Positions 1 through 5,708 of a DNA stretch of 13,342 nucleotides are shown one piece after another. Made by a program: the position numbers and the translations under genes. This DNA is from RGIG995 sp045652445. Lineage in GTDB: Bacteria > Bacillota > Clostridia > Oscillospirales > UBA644. The notes below the pieces were generated by a model, which worked only from the letters and a program-made list of their open reading frames with translations, did no database searches and had not been told where the DNA came from. Every line of letters begins with the position of its first letter. The stretch's first letter is position 1. Location: positions 1-13,342 of the forward strand of contig JAZRUJ010000034.1 in the NCBI GenBank assembly GCA_045652445.1, in the 5' to 3' direction.

Positions 1-144
1 CTACGATCCGACTTGTTCTGTTTTTTTATGAGTAAGAATGGGGGACTTGAACGGGTTCGGGAGTGAATGACGGCCCTGTGGACTGTCAGAGCCGAACCCC
101 GCCGCCTCCGCAGAAGCGGGCAACGTCCCCCCGACCGCACCAAT

Positions 145-179
145 AAAAACAGAACAGACATCGTCTGTTCTGTTTTTTT
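145..179. terminator. Terminator-like hairpin of repeat unit 1
   Basis: A 15-bp perfect stem, arms 145-159 and 163-177, closes on the triloop ATC. T-rich sequence follows on the plus strand and A-rich sequence precedes it, so it could terminate transcription in either direction. Confidence 0.75.
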
Positions 180-296
180 ATGAGTAAGAATGGGGGACTT
201 GAACGGGTTCGGGAGTGAATGACGGTCCTGTGGACTGTCAGAGCCGAACCCCGCCGCCTCCGCAGAAGCGGGCAACGTCCCCCCGACCGCACCAAT

Positions 297-331
297 AAAA
301 ACAGAACAGACATCGTCTGTTCTGTTTTCTT
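297..331. terminator. Terminator-like hairpin of repeat unit 2
   Basis: Same hairpin one period later: arms 298-311 and 315-328 with loop ATC. The plus-strand T-run is interrupted by one C at 329, which weakens this copy as a plus-strand terminator. Confidence 0.7.
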
Positions 332-448
332 ATGAGTAAGAATGGGGGACTTGAACGGGTTCGGGAGTGAATGACAGTCCTGTGGACTGTCAGAGCCGAA
401 CCCCGCCGCCTCCGCAGAAGCGGGCAACGTCCCCCCGACCGCACCAAC

Positions 449-482
449 AAAACAGAACAGACATCGTCTGTTCTGTTTTTTA
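449..482. terminator. Terminator-like hairpin of repeat unit 3
   Basis: Third copy: arms 449-462 and 466-479 around the loop ATC, followed by a T-run. One A has been lost before the 5' arm compared with unit 1. Confidence 0.7.
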
Positions 483-518
483 TTTGAGAAGTAATTAAGA
501 GAGGGACTTGAACCCCAA

Positions 519-545
519 AAAATGCACCCCATCGGGGTGCATTTT
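519..545 (-). terminator. Intrinsic terminator of the deacetylase gene
   Basis: A 12-bp perfect stem, AAAATGCACCCC (519-530) with GGGGTGCATTTT (534-545) and loop ATC, lies 14 bp past the deacetylase stop codon. In the minus-strand reading the stem is followed by a T-run. It separates the gene from the repeat array and could also stop plus-strand transcripts leaving the array. Confidence 0.85.
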
Positions 546-558
546 CGTATTTTGTTTT

Positions 559-1572
559 TTAATATGCTTTATTATATTTTTTCCCAGCTTGCATTTCTTC
601 TCCAAGAAGTTCGGAGACGGTAACAAATTCGTACCCTTGTTCCGCCAAGGCGGGGAGGACGATCTTGATGGCTTCCAGGGAGTTTTGATAAAGGTCGTGC
701 ATCAAAATAATATCCCCGGCAGTGGTTGCAGAAACGATATTTTTAACAATTTGGTTGATGTTGGCTTGGGTGCGTCTGGAATAAGCATAGTCTTTGGTGT
801 CCACATTCCACAGAATGATGGAATAGGGAGATTCAGCTACCCGATTGTTGGTAATGTTTCCTCCCGGGGGACGGAGCAATGCGGGAGCTTTTCCGGTAAC
901 GCTTTCGATCAGCGATGCCGTGGTCTGTACTTCATACAGATAGGAATCCTGATTGCACTTATTATAAAACACCGTGTGGGTGTAGCCGTGAATGGCAATT
1001 TCATGTCCCAATCCGGAAGCATAGCTCACGACGCCGTTATCGTAAGATTTGTTTCCAATCCGGTTTCCCACAATAAAAAACGTACATTTTCCGCCGTATT
1101 TTGCAAATTCGTCGGCAATTGCTCGGGTGACCGGTTCGTAGGGCCCGTCGTCAAAGGTAAAGGCAATTTTTTTGGAAGATCCTTCCGCAGGGGGTGTGAT
1201 CTGTCCCAAAATCTGACTTAAGGGGATCTCATTTGTCGTTCCCGTATCATCCAACGTCCCTTTGTCTTCCGATTGGGAGCCGGTGTCCGTGGTTTGTGTA
1301 TCGGTTTCGGTGGTGGTTGGTTCTTCTACCTTCGGTTCTTCTACCTCCGGTTCTTCCTGTACATCTTCTTCCGACCCAAGATCGGTGTCAACAACCGGAT
1401 CTTTCATGGGGGAGACGGTCTGTACCTCGTTGGGGGTTTTGGATCCCGAATTTTTGTTTTTGGTAATGTCGGGATTGCTGAGTTTAAAGGCAAGAAACAT
1501 GGATCCTGCAGCTAAAATCAGCAGGAGTGCAGCACCAAGTATTTTCTTTTTTAGTGGGCTTAACGTCATCAT
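559..1572 (-). CDS. Membrane-anchored polysaccharide deacetylase (NodB/CE4 domain)
   Basis: This 337-residue protein has one N-terminal membrane segment (about 11-30) after a Lys-rich start, giving an N-in, catalytic-domain-out arrangement. A Glu/Thr/Pro-rich linker (about 60-118) then leads to a NodB homology domain (about 134-322). All five CE4 motifs are visible: TFDDGP (139-144, D141 and D142), H195-x3-H199 for the metal triad, RPPGG (234-238), W255 with D258 in WNVDTKDY, and L-M-H292-D293. The family removes N-acetyl or other acyl groups from peptidoglycan or related glycans with a divalent metal. An extracytoplasmic role on cell-wall glycan is inferred; the exact substrate cannot be read from sequence. 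GAGG lies 5 nt before the first ATG and 8 nt before an adjacent second ATG, so the start is uncertain by one codon. It is a single-gene unit with its own promoter and terminator. Confidence 0.93.
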   Translation of the reverse strand: MMTLSPLKKKILGAALLLILAAGSMFLAFKLSNPDITKNKNSGSKTPNEVQTVSPMKDPVVDTDLGSEEDVQEEPEVEEPKVEEPTTTETDTQTTDTGSQSEDKGTLDDTGTTNEIPLSQILGQITPPAEGSSKKIAFTFDDGPYEPVTRAIADEFAKYGGKCTFFIVGNRIGNKSYDNGVVSYASGLGHEIAIHGYTHTVFYNKCNQDSYLYEVQTTASLIESVTGKAPALLRPPGGNITNNRVAESPYSIILWNVDTKDYAYSRRTQANINQIVKNIVSATTAGDIILMHDLYQNSLEAIKIVLPALAEQGYEFVTVSELLGEEMQAGKKYNKAY

Positions 1573-1602
1573 AATATCCTCGACAAGAATTGATCTTTTT
1601 TT

Positions 1603-1631
1603 ATTATAACATTGCGATTGGAAAAAGTCAA
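1603..1631 (-). promoter_or_regulatory. Promoter of the deacetylase gene
   Basis: In the minus-strand reading, TTGACT (1626-1631) and TATAAT (1603-1608) are separated by 17 bp, with TGT just before the -10 (TGn extension). It drives the leftward deacetylase gene, about 30 bp from its start codon. Confidence 0.88.
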
Positions 1632-1681
1632 TTGCTTTTTGTCGGTTTTTGAAAAAAAGTTGCGATTTTTGGAGGGAATCC

Positions 1682-1710
1682 TTGACAAAAATTCCCGGAT
1701 ATGGTATACT
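1682..1710 (+). promoter_or_regulatory. Promoter of rsmG
   Basis: TTGACA (1682-1687), 17 bp, then TATACT (1705-1710), with a TGG extended -10. It is divergent from the deacetylase promoter, about 50 bp away. The ribosome site GGAGG (1723-1727) lies 6 nt before the rsmG ATG, leaving a very short leader. Confidence 0.88.
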
Positions 1711-1733
1711 AAATCCGATTTTGGAGGGGTAGT

Positions 1734-2471
1734 ATGGATTTTGTAACGCAGATGCAGCTGCAATCGGTTTTTTCTGCCAATCGCTTGTCTTTAAGTCCGG
1801 AGCAGGAAGTTTCCTTTTCCCGGTTGACCGAGGAAATGCTTCGGGTCAACGAATATATGAATTTGACCGCCGTTACCGACCCCAAACAAATTGCGGTCAA
1901 GCATTATGCGGACTGCGGTCTTTTGTCCGATCTGCCCGGGTTTGGGTGTACGGTCTGTGACGTGGGGGCCGGCGGAGGATTTCCTACGCTTCCCTTGGCA
2001 ATTCTTCGTCCGGATTTAAAGATCACCGCCGTGGATTCCACCGATAAACGAATGCGGTACGTGGAACAAACGGCAGGGATCTTGGGCTTGTCCGGTGTTT
2101 CGGTTCTTACCGCCCGTGGGGAAGAAATGGGGAATGATGAGAAATATCGGGAGCAATTTGATTTTGTTACCGCCCGTGCGGTGGCTCCTTTGAATATCTT
2201 GTGTGAACTGTGTTTGCCTTTGGTCAAGGTGGGTGGACAGTTCTGTGCCTTGAAAGCCGCCGGAGGTAGGGAAGAGCTGGAAGAAGCAAAAAATGCGGCA
2301 GAACTTCTCGGTGCAACGGTAAAAGAATTGAAAGAACTTTCCTTGGTCGATCCTTTCGGTACCATTCCGGAAGATGGGTTAAAGCGAATTTTAATTTTAT
2401 TTGAAAAAATTGCACCCACCCCGAAACAGTATCCCCGACGCTACGCAAAAATACAAAAAAAACCTTTATAA
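1734..2471 (+). CDS. rsmG: 16S rRNA (guanine(527)-N7)-methyltransferase RsmG
   Basis: RsmG (GidB) uses S-adenosylmethionine to methylate N7 of G527 in 16S rRNA; its loss gives low-level streptomycin resistance in several bacteria. The 245-residue length is normal for the family. The diagnostic features are NLTA (43-46), the Rossmann SAM-binding motif DVGAGGGFPTLPLAI (76-90), RAVAPL (148-153), and the basic C-terminal signature PRRYAKIQKKPL (234-245). GGAGG sits 6 nt before the ATG. rsmG often lies next to mnmG or parA near the replication origin, but here it stands alone between its own promoter and terminator. Neither flanking gene is related to tRNA or rRNA modification. Confidence 0.97.
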   Translation: MDFVTQMQLQSVFSANRLSLSPEQEVSFSRLTEEMLRVNEYMNLTAVTDPKQIAVKHYADCGLLSDLPGFGCTVCDVGAGGGFPTLPLAILRPDLKITAVDSTDKRMRYVEQTAGILGLSGVSVLTARGEEMGNDEKYREQFDFVTARAVAPLNILCELCLPLVKVGGQFCALKAAGGREELEEAKNAAELLGATVKELKELSLVDPFGTIPEDGLKRILILFEKIAPTPKQYPRRYAKIQKKPL

Positions 2472-2514
2472 AAAATGCAGAATACAGATTCCAAAAACTG
2501 TATTCTGCGTTTTT
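2472..2514. terminator. Bidirectional terminator between rsmG and the Nudix gene
   Basis: GCAGAATACAG (2477-2487) pairs with CTGTATTCTGC (2498-2508) across a 10-nt loop, with A-rich sequence on the left and T-rich on the right. It lies between two convergent genes and can serve both. Confidence 0.88.
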
Positions 2515-2519
2515 AATTT

Positions 2520-2987
2520 TTATAAAACAGTTCCGTTTAACACTGCACGTTTCAAGGTGTTTCCCTCATACTCCAATTTTAGGGAAAAGAACGGAGCATT
2601 TTCGTCCAGCAGACGAAGGAAAATCTTGTCTCCCTCCCATTGGGGTAACGTGTCAAACACCTCTTTTTTGATCCATTGTAAATCGCCCTCGTTGCAGTCG
2701 GACTTTAATTCCCCTGCGGTCTTGTCGGCGGTGAACAGGTGCATATATTCGCCCTCGTATCGGTCGGAAACGAAGGTGACGATGCCTCGGTAACAGTACC
2801 GGATCAGGGTTAAGCCCGTTTCTTCCTTTACTTCCCGTAAAACGCATTCTTCCGGGGATTCGTTTTCTTCAAAATGACCGCCGATACCAATCCACATTCC
2901 TTCGTTTAGGTCGTTTTTTTTCTTTACTCGGTGGAGGAGAAGCACTTCGTCTTCCCGGAAAATATAACAGAGCGTTGTATTTTTCAT
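2520..2987 (-). CDS. Nudix hydrolase, 8-oxo-dGTP diphosphatase-like
   Basis: A 155-residue Nudix protein. The full Nudix box is present: G37-x5-E43-x7-R51-E52-V-x-E55-E56-x-G58-L59. The N-terminal context TLCYIFREDEVLLLHR followed by KKKNDLNEGMWIGIGGHFE resembles the MutX/MutT-like group of Firmicutes that hydrolyses 8-oxo-dGTP. That substrate is inferred from similarity; related Nudix enzymes act on other nucleotides. AAGGAG lies about 6 nt before the ATG. No clear promoter is seen just upstream, where a terminator-like hairpin follows the XRE gene, so expression may depend on read-through from that gene or on a weak promoter I did not recognise. Confidence 0.88.
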   Translation of the reverse strand: MKNTTLCYIFREDEVLLLHRVKKKNDLNEGMWIGIGGHFEENESPEECVLREVKEETGLTLIRYCYRGIVTFVSDRYEGEYMHLFTADKTAGELKSDCNEGDLQWIKKEVFDTLPQWEGDKIFLRLLDENAPFFSLKLEYEGNTLKRAVLNGTVL

Positions 2988-3007
2988 AAGGTTCTCCTTA
3001 ATAGAAC

Positions 3008-3040
3008 AAAAGACCCGCAGAACGCAACTGCAGGTCTTTT
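3008..3040 (-). terminator. Hairpin between the XRE gene and the Nudix gene
   Basis: AAAAGACC (3008-3015) pairs with GGTCTTTT (3033-3040), with an inner GCAG/CTGC stem separated by a C/A mismatch and a 7-nt loop. The minus-strand T-run is only four bases before a G, so termination may be partial and allow read-through into the Nudix gene. Confidence 0.6.
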
Positions 3041-3047
3041 TGCCGTT

Positions 3048-3260
3048 TCATCGTCTTTTGGGATTCTCACTCTGACCGAGCAGGTAGTCCACCGAAACGT
3101 TATAAAAATTCGACAGGCGAATCAGCACGTCGGTGGGGATGTCTCTGGAGCCCAACTCGTAACGAGAGTAGCAAACCTGAGAACAGCTGAGGATCTGGGC
3201 GATGTCTGTTTGTGTGAGATCGTGGTCTTCCCGAAGATCTCTGATCTTTTGGTACTGCAT
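3048..3260 (-). CDS. Small XRE-family helix-turn-helix transcriptional regulator
   Basis: The protein is 70 residues, essentially one HTH_3 (Cro/C1-type) domain: KIRDLREDHDLTQTDIAQIL, then the recognition-helix region SCSQVCYSRYELGSRDIP and the usual LIRLSNFYNVSVDYLLG end. It should bind DNA as a dimer; no sensor domain is present. I place the start at the ATG at 3260 because AGGAG (3269-3273) lies 8 nt upstream. A longer GTG start at 3269 would overlap that ribosome site. The promoter carries a 23-bp dyad that is a plausible autoregulatory operator. The gene precedes the Nudix gene on the same strand. Its targets are unknown. Confidence 0.9.
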   Translation of the reverse strand: MQYQKIRDLREDHDLTQTDIAQILSCSQVCYSRYELGSRDIPTDVLIRLSNFYNVSVDYLLGQSENPKRR

Positions 3261-3309
3261 AGCGGACACTCCTGTTGTGTGATTTTTTTATGTGATGTGT
3301 CAATGCAGC

Positions 3310-3334
3310 GAATGCAGGAAGTCTGCATTCCTGC
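3310..3334 (-). promoter_or_regulatory. Two overlapping hairpins in the XRE leader
   Basis: GAATGCAG/CTGCATTC (3310-3317 with 3323-3330) and GCAGGAA/TTCCTGC (3314-3320 with 3328-3334) cannot form together. They sit at the 5' end of the predicted leader (transcription start near 3337). They could stabilise the message or switch conformation; the role is inferred. Confidence 0.45.
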
Positions 3335-3343
3335 GTTGGGTTC

Positions 3344-3373
3344 ATTATAGCACACTTTTTCTCAAAATGTGTG
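3344..3373 (-). promoter_or_regulatory. Promoter and overlapping dyad operator of the XRE gene
   Basis: In the minus-strand reading the -10 is TATAAT (3344-3349), preceded by TGC (extended -10), with no good -35. Where the -35 would be lies a 23-bp near-perfect palindrome (3351-3373): CACAC, one base, TTTT, a CTC centre, AAAA, one base, GTGTG. A repressor bound here would cover the -35 region, so autoregulation by the adjacent XRE protein is a reasonable inference. Confidence 0.7.
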
Positions 3374-3548
3374 AAAATAAACCGAAATGGTATAAAACTT
3401 TTTGTGAAATCCTTTAAAAATGCAAAAAAAACCCGATTGAGGCAGTTTTAACTCTGTTGGTCTTCGCCATTCCGATACGGTTTGTAATGTGGAAAAATCC
3501 CGTAGGATTCTTTTAAAATTACCTGCGGCATCTCTTTTGAAAAGGGGC

Positions 3549-3577
3549 TTGACATTTTCTTGAAAATATGGTTTAAT
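3549..3577 (+). promoter_or_regulatory. Promoter of the GH20 gene
   Basis: TTGACA (3549-3554), 17 bp, TTTAAT (3572-3577) with TGG as extended -10. The 175 bp between the XRE dyad and this promoter shows no gene, hairpin or repeat I can support. Confidence 0.82.
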
Positions 3578-3626
3578 AAAAGACATAGAAACAATCAAAT
3601 TATTTATATTGCCTCGGAGGTTCGCT

Positions 3627-5066
3627 ATGCTAAATGCCGTTTTACCTACCCCCAAACAAATGACGTCCCAAGAAGGATTTGTTTCGTTGTCTTCTGTTTT
3701 TTGCCGGGACGCGGATTTTGTCGGGCAGAAAGATGCCTTCTGTCGTTCCTTGCAGATCGTGACCGGAATTTCCCTTACGGAAGGGGAAGGGGGAATCGTT
3801 TTTCAGAAAGATCTCTCCATTCCCGCCGATGCTTACGTTTTGGAAGCATCCGACCAGGGCTTGATTCTTTCCGCATCCGACGTGCATGGTATTTCCTTTG
3901 CCGCCGCAACGGCGTTGCAGTGCATTGAAGTTGACGAGAATGGGCTGAAATGCCCCAAGGTTCGCATCGAAGATCGTCCCGACAAAGAATATCGGGCGTT
4001 AATGATTGACCTTTCTTCTCGCTGGCATCCCATGAGAACGGTTTTGAAGTACGTGGACGTCTGCTATGTACTCAAAATTAAATATTTGCATCTTCATTTT
4101 ATTGATATGGATCGCTATACGCTTCCTTCCAAAGCTTTCCCTCTGATCGGCGGTGGAAAAGAACAGTATACGGAAGAAGAAATTGCACAACTCAACCAAT
4201 ATGCCCTTGACCGCGGGATCGTAATCATTCCCGAATTTGAAACTCCCGGTCATGCCGCATCCATGACCCGGATTTATCCCGAAATCTTTGCTAACCGCAT
4301 CGAAGGTAACGTGGGCGGCGGTTTGGAGACGGAAGTGGGGATGCTGATGGCGGAGAGCGTCATTTGTCCCGGACGGAAAGAGTGTGAAGAGGGAATTCGT
4401 ACTCTGCTTGGGGAAATATGTGACCTGTTCCCCTATTCTCCCTATATTCACATCGGCGGCGACGAAGCGGCGTATTCCGTGTGGGATTCCTGTCCCGATT
4501 GTATTGCATACCGGGAAAAACACGGGATTGCCGACTCCCATGAACTCTACAGCGAAATCGTAGGCAGAGTAGCAAACATGGTCCTCGATTTGGGAAGAAC
4601 GCCCATCGTTTGGGAAGGTTTCCCGGAAAAGGGCGTAGATTATATTCCCAAAGAAACCATCGTTATCGCCTGGGAAAGCCACTATATGCTGGCAGGCGAA
4701 ATTCTCAAGCACGGATTTAAGATCATCAACGGTGCTTGGCAGCCTTTGTATATTGTAGATAGTGCTACCCACCGTTGGAGACCCCAAGAAATTATGGATT
4801 GGAATGTGTACGAATGGCAACATTGGTGGCCGAAATCCCATGCAACCCTCAATCCCATTCACATTCCTGCCACCGACGACCTTTTGGGGGCACAGATTTC
4901 CTCTTGGGGTTGCACCTACGAACAAGATATTAGCCGAGTCGTGGAAAACCTGTGTGCTTTGACCGAACGGACTTGGAACGTAGAGCGTCTGCTTACCTTT
5001 GGGGAATACGCATCGAAACAGAAAGAAGCTGCGAAAGTGGTTCACTATTTGATTCAGGACCGGTAA
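3627..5066 (+). CDS. Glycoside hydrolase family 20 beta-N-acetylhexosaminidase
   Basis: GH20 enzymes release terminal N-acetylglucosamine or N-acetylgalactosamine by substrate-assisted catalysis. The 479-residue protein has an N-terminal GH20b-like domain (about 1-115) and a TIM-barrel catalytic domain. Visible landmarks are LHLHFIDMDRYTLPSKAFPL, the IIPEFETPGHAA strand, the catalytic pair D279-E280 in HIGGDEAA, and Trp-rich subsite segments (WNVYEWQHWWPK, GAQISSWG). No signal peptide or membrane segment is present, so it is probably cytoplasmic and acts on imported or recycled amino-sugar oligosaccharides. I chose the ATG at 3627 because GGAGG (3616-3620) lies 6 nt upstream; an in-frame TTG at 3609 has no ribosome site. 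It has its own promoter and terminator, and no sugar transporter sits beside it. Confidence 0.93.
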   Translation: MLNAVLPTPKQMTSQEGFVSLSSVFCRDADFVGQKDAFCRSLQIVTGISLTEGEGGIVFQKDLSIPADAYVLEASDQGLILSASDVHGISFAAATALQCIEVDENGLKCPKVRIEDRPDKEYRALMIDLSSRWHPMRTVLKYVDVCYVLKIKYLHLHFIDMDRYTLPSKAFPLIGGGKEQYTEEEIAQLNQYALDRGIVIIPEFETPGHAASMTRIYPEIFANRIEGNVGGGLETEVGMLMAESVICPGRKECEEGIRTLLGEICDLFPYSPYIHIGGDEAAYSVWDSCPDCIAYREKHGIADSHELYSEIVGRVANMVLDLGRTPIVWEGFPEKGVDYIPKETIVIAWESHYMLAGEILKHGFKIINGAWQPLYIVDSATHRWRPQEIMDWNVYEWQHWWPKSHATLNPIHIPATDDLLGAQISSWGCTYEQDISRVVENLCALTERTWNVERLLTFGEYASKQKEAAKVVHYLIQDR

Positions 5067-5096
5067 CGCAGAACGTAGATAAACCGAAGAAAACAG

Positions 5097-5132
5097 AATC
5101 CGGAACCAACGTAACCTTGGTTCCGGATTTTT
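5097..5132 (+). terminator. Intrinsic terminator of the GH20 gene
   Basis: AATCCGGAACCAA (5097-5109) and TTGGTTCCGGATT (5117-5129) form a 13-bp stem with a 7-nt loop, followed by a T-run. It lies 30 bp past the GH20 stop and isolates the next locus from GH20 transcription. Confidence 0.92.
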
Positions 5133-5181
5133 GAATGGTTTTTTATTTACATTGACCAAAATTATTAACTTATTTTATTTT

Positions 5182-5247
5182 CTTTGTGTACAAAGTATAA
5201 GAAAATGCGAAAAACCTCTTGACAGCAGAGAAAAAGTATGCTATAAT
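5182..5247 (+). promoter_or_regulatory. Promoter of the putative large RNA, with upstream palindrome
   Basis: TTGACA (5219-5224), 17 bp, TATAAT (5242-5247) with TGC as extended -10: both hexamers match consensus, which predicts strong expression. The upstream stretch from 5134 is A+T-rich and may act like an UP element. A 14-bp palindrome CTTTGT-GT-ACAAAG (5182-5195) ends 23 bp before the -35 and could bind a regulator. Transcription should begin near 5254. Confidence 0.88.
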
Positions 5248-5352
5248 AAAGCCACAAAGGAAGAGAACCCCGGTGAGAGGAAATCCTCACTTCAGCGTTA
5301 TGAGAACGCATCGTGCCGGGAGAGTTGCTTTTCAAAAAGGAGACGAGGAGTT

Positions 5353-5373
5353 ATGAGAAGTCCGAACATCTGA
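5353..5373 (+). CDS. Possible six-codon mini-ORF a (MRSPNI)
   Basis: ATG, five sense codons and TGA, preceded by AAAGGAG (5336-5342) and GAGGAG (5345-5350). Its ATG overlaps the TGA of an 18-codon frame beginning at 5300 (ATGA overlap). The same hexapeptide recurs at 5451. Translation is unproven; the sequence may be conserved only as RNA. Confidence 0.25.
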   Translation: MRSPNI

Positions 5374-5450
5374 TTTGGGTTGCCGCGGTAGGTTGCCGGG
5401 GTATCCCGAAATGACTGACCCGAGCCGTTCCCCGAAAGGAGAACCGAAAG

Positions 5451-5471
5451 ATGAGAAGTCCGAACATCTAA
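5451..5471 (+). CDS. Possible six-codon mini-ORF b (MRSPNI)
   Basis: Identical over 19 nt to the ORF at 5353 but ending in TAA instead of TGA, so stop function is kept while the stop codon differs. AAAGGAG (5435-5441) lies 9 nt upstream, within the 3' arm of a GAAA-loop hairpin. AGATG/CATCT pairing around the ORF is equally visible, so an RNA-only role is possible. Confidence 0.27.
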   Translation: MRSPNI

Positions 5472-5563
5472 ATCGGGTGCCGTAGCAAAGGGTTACGGTA
5501 TCCCTAATTAAAAAACTCGTCCGAAGAAAAACCGGTCGTTTTCCCGAAAGGAGAACGAAAGAT

Positions 5564-5584
5564 ATGAAAATTCCGAAAAAGTAA
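5564..5584 (+). CDS. Possible six-codon mini-ORF c (MKIPKK)
   Basis: Third module: ATG, five codons, TAA, coding for MKIPKK. It has the same length as the other two, with basic residue 2 and Pro at position 4, although the nucleotides have diverged and the ATG/CAT pairing is lost. AAAGGAG (5547-5553) lies 10 nt upstream. Translation is unproven. Confidence 0.25.
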   Translation: MKIPKK

Positions 5585-5669
5585 AACGGGTCGCATCCGT
5601 AAAATGCGGAGCGTCCCTTGAAATATTCACCTGCGTCCTTCCCCCGAATCGGGAGAGAGGAAACGGAGT

Positions 5670-5708
5670 ATGAATCTTCAAAAGTTCATGAAACTGCAAA
5701 CTGAATGA
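5670..5708 (+). CDS. Possible twelve-codon mini-ORF d (MNLQKFMKLQTE)
   Basis: An ATG 9 nt after AGAGG (5656-5660) opens a 12-codon frame ending in TGA. It reads as two similar six-residue halves, MNLQKF and MKLQTE. It occupies the position of a fourth module but has no GGG...CCC hairpin like the others. Low-confidence call. Confidence 0.2.
   Translation: MNLQKFMKLQTE

Larger units (their letters stand above)
14..514. repeat. Tandem array of a 152-bp structured repeat (three full units plus partial ends)
   Basis: Three nearly identical units run head to tail at about 28-179, 180-331 and 332-481. A fragment of a further unit at 482-514 keeps only the stretch up to GGGACTTGAAC, and a partial hairpin arm at 14-27 precedes the first. 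The first two units have a period of exactly 152 bp; the third is slightly shorter through small deletions near its hairpin. Each unit has an outer stem GGGGGAC/GTCCCCC (40-46 with 125-131), an inner stem GGGTTCGG/CCGAACCC (53-60 with 92-99), a hairpin at 68-88, a small CCGC/GCGG hairpin at 108-119, then a 14-15 bp terminator-like hairpin. There are no variable spacers, so it is not CRISPR. The minus strand is open for over 140 codons, but the reading only echoes the repeat. From memory, similar intergenic repeats are translated as spurious short proteins in many Clostridia. Confidence 0.9.

Noticed and set aside
28..481. CRISPR array or tRNA cluster
   Set aside because: The units are contiguous with no variable spacers, and the tRNA T-arm-like GTTCAAGTCC is not accompanied by a cloverleaf with anticodon, D-arm and acceptor stem.
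86..532. Minus-strand open frame of 148 codons across the repeat array (and a 70-codon copy of part of it at 238-450)
   Set aside because: It simply translates the repeat units in successive frames, repeating the same peptide segments, and has no ribosome site. This is a typical spurious ORF of structured intergenic repeats.
508..1221. Plus-strand frame of 237 codons
   Set aside because: It is antisense to the deacetylase, whose CE4 motifs, promoter, ribosome site and terminator are all clear.
3362..3655. Minus-strand frame of 97 codons between the XRE and GH20 genes
   Set aside because: It overlaps the GH20 promoter and start and the XRE operator, and shows no recognisable domain.
3999..5159. 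Long minus-strand frame (386 codons) opposite the GH20 gene
   Set aside because: It is a shadow of the codon pattern of a well-supported GH20 gene, runs through the GH20 terminator, and has no family features.
5131..5373. Plus-strand frame of 80 codons ending in MRSPNI
   Set aside because: It begins in the GH20 terminator and runs across the promoter of the large RNA, so most of it would not be on that transcript. Only the final six codons are discussed, as a mini-ORF.
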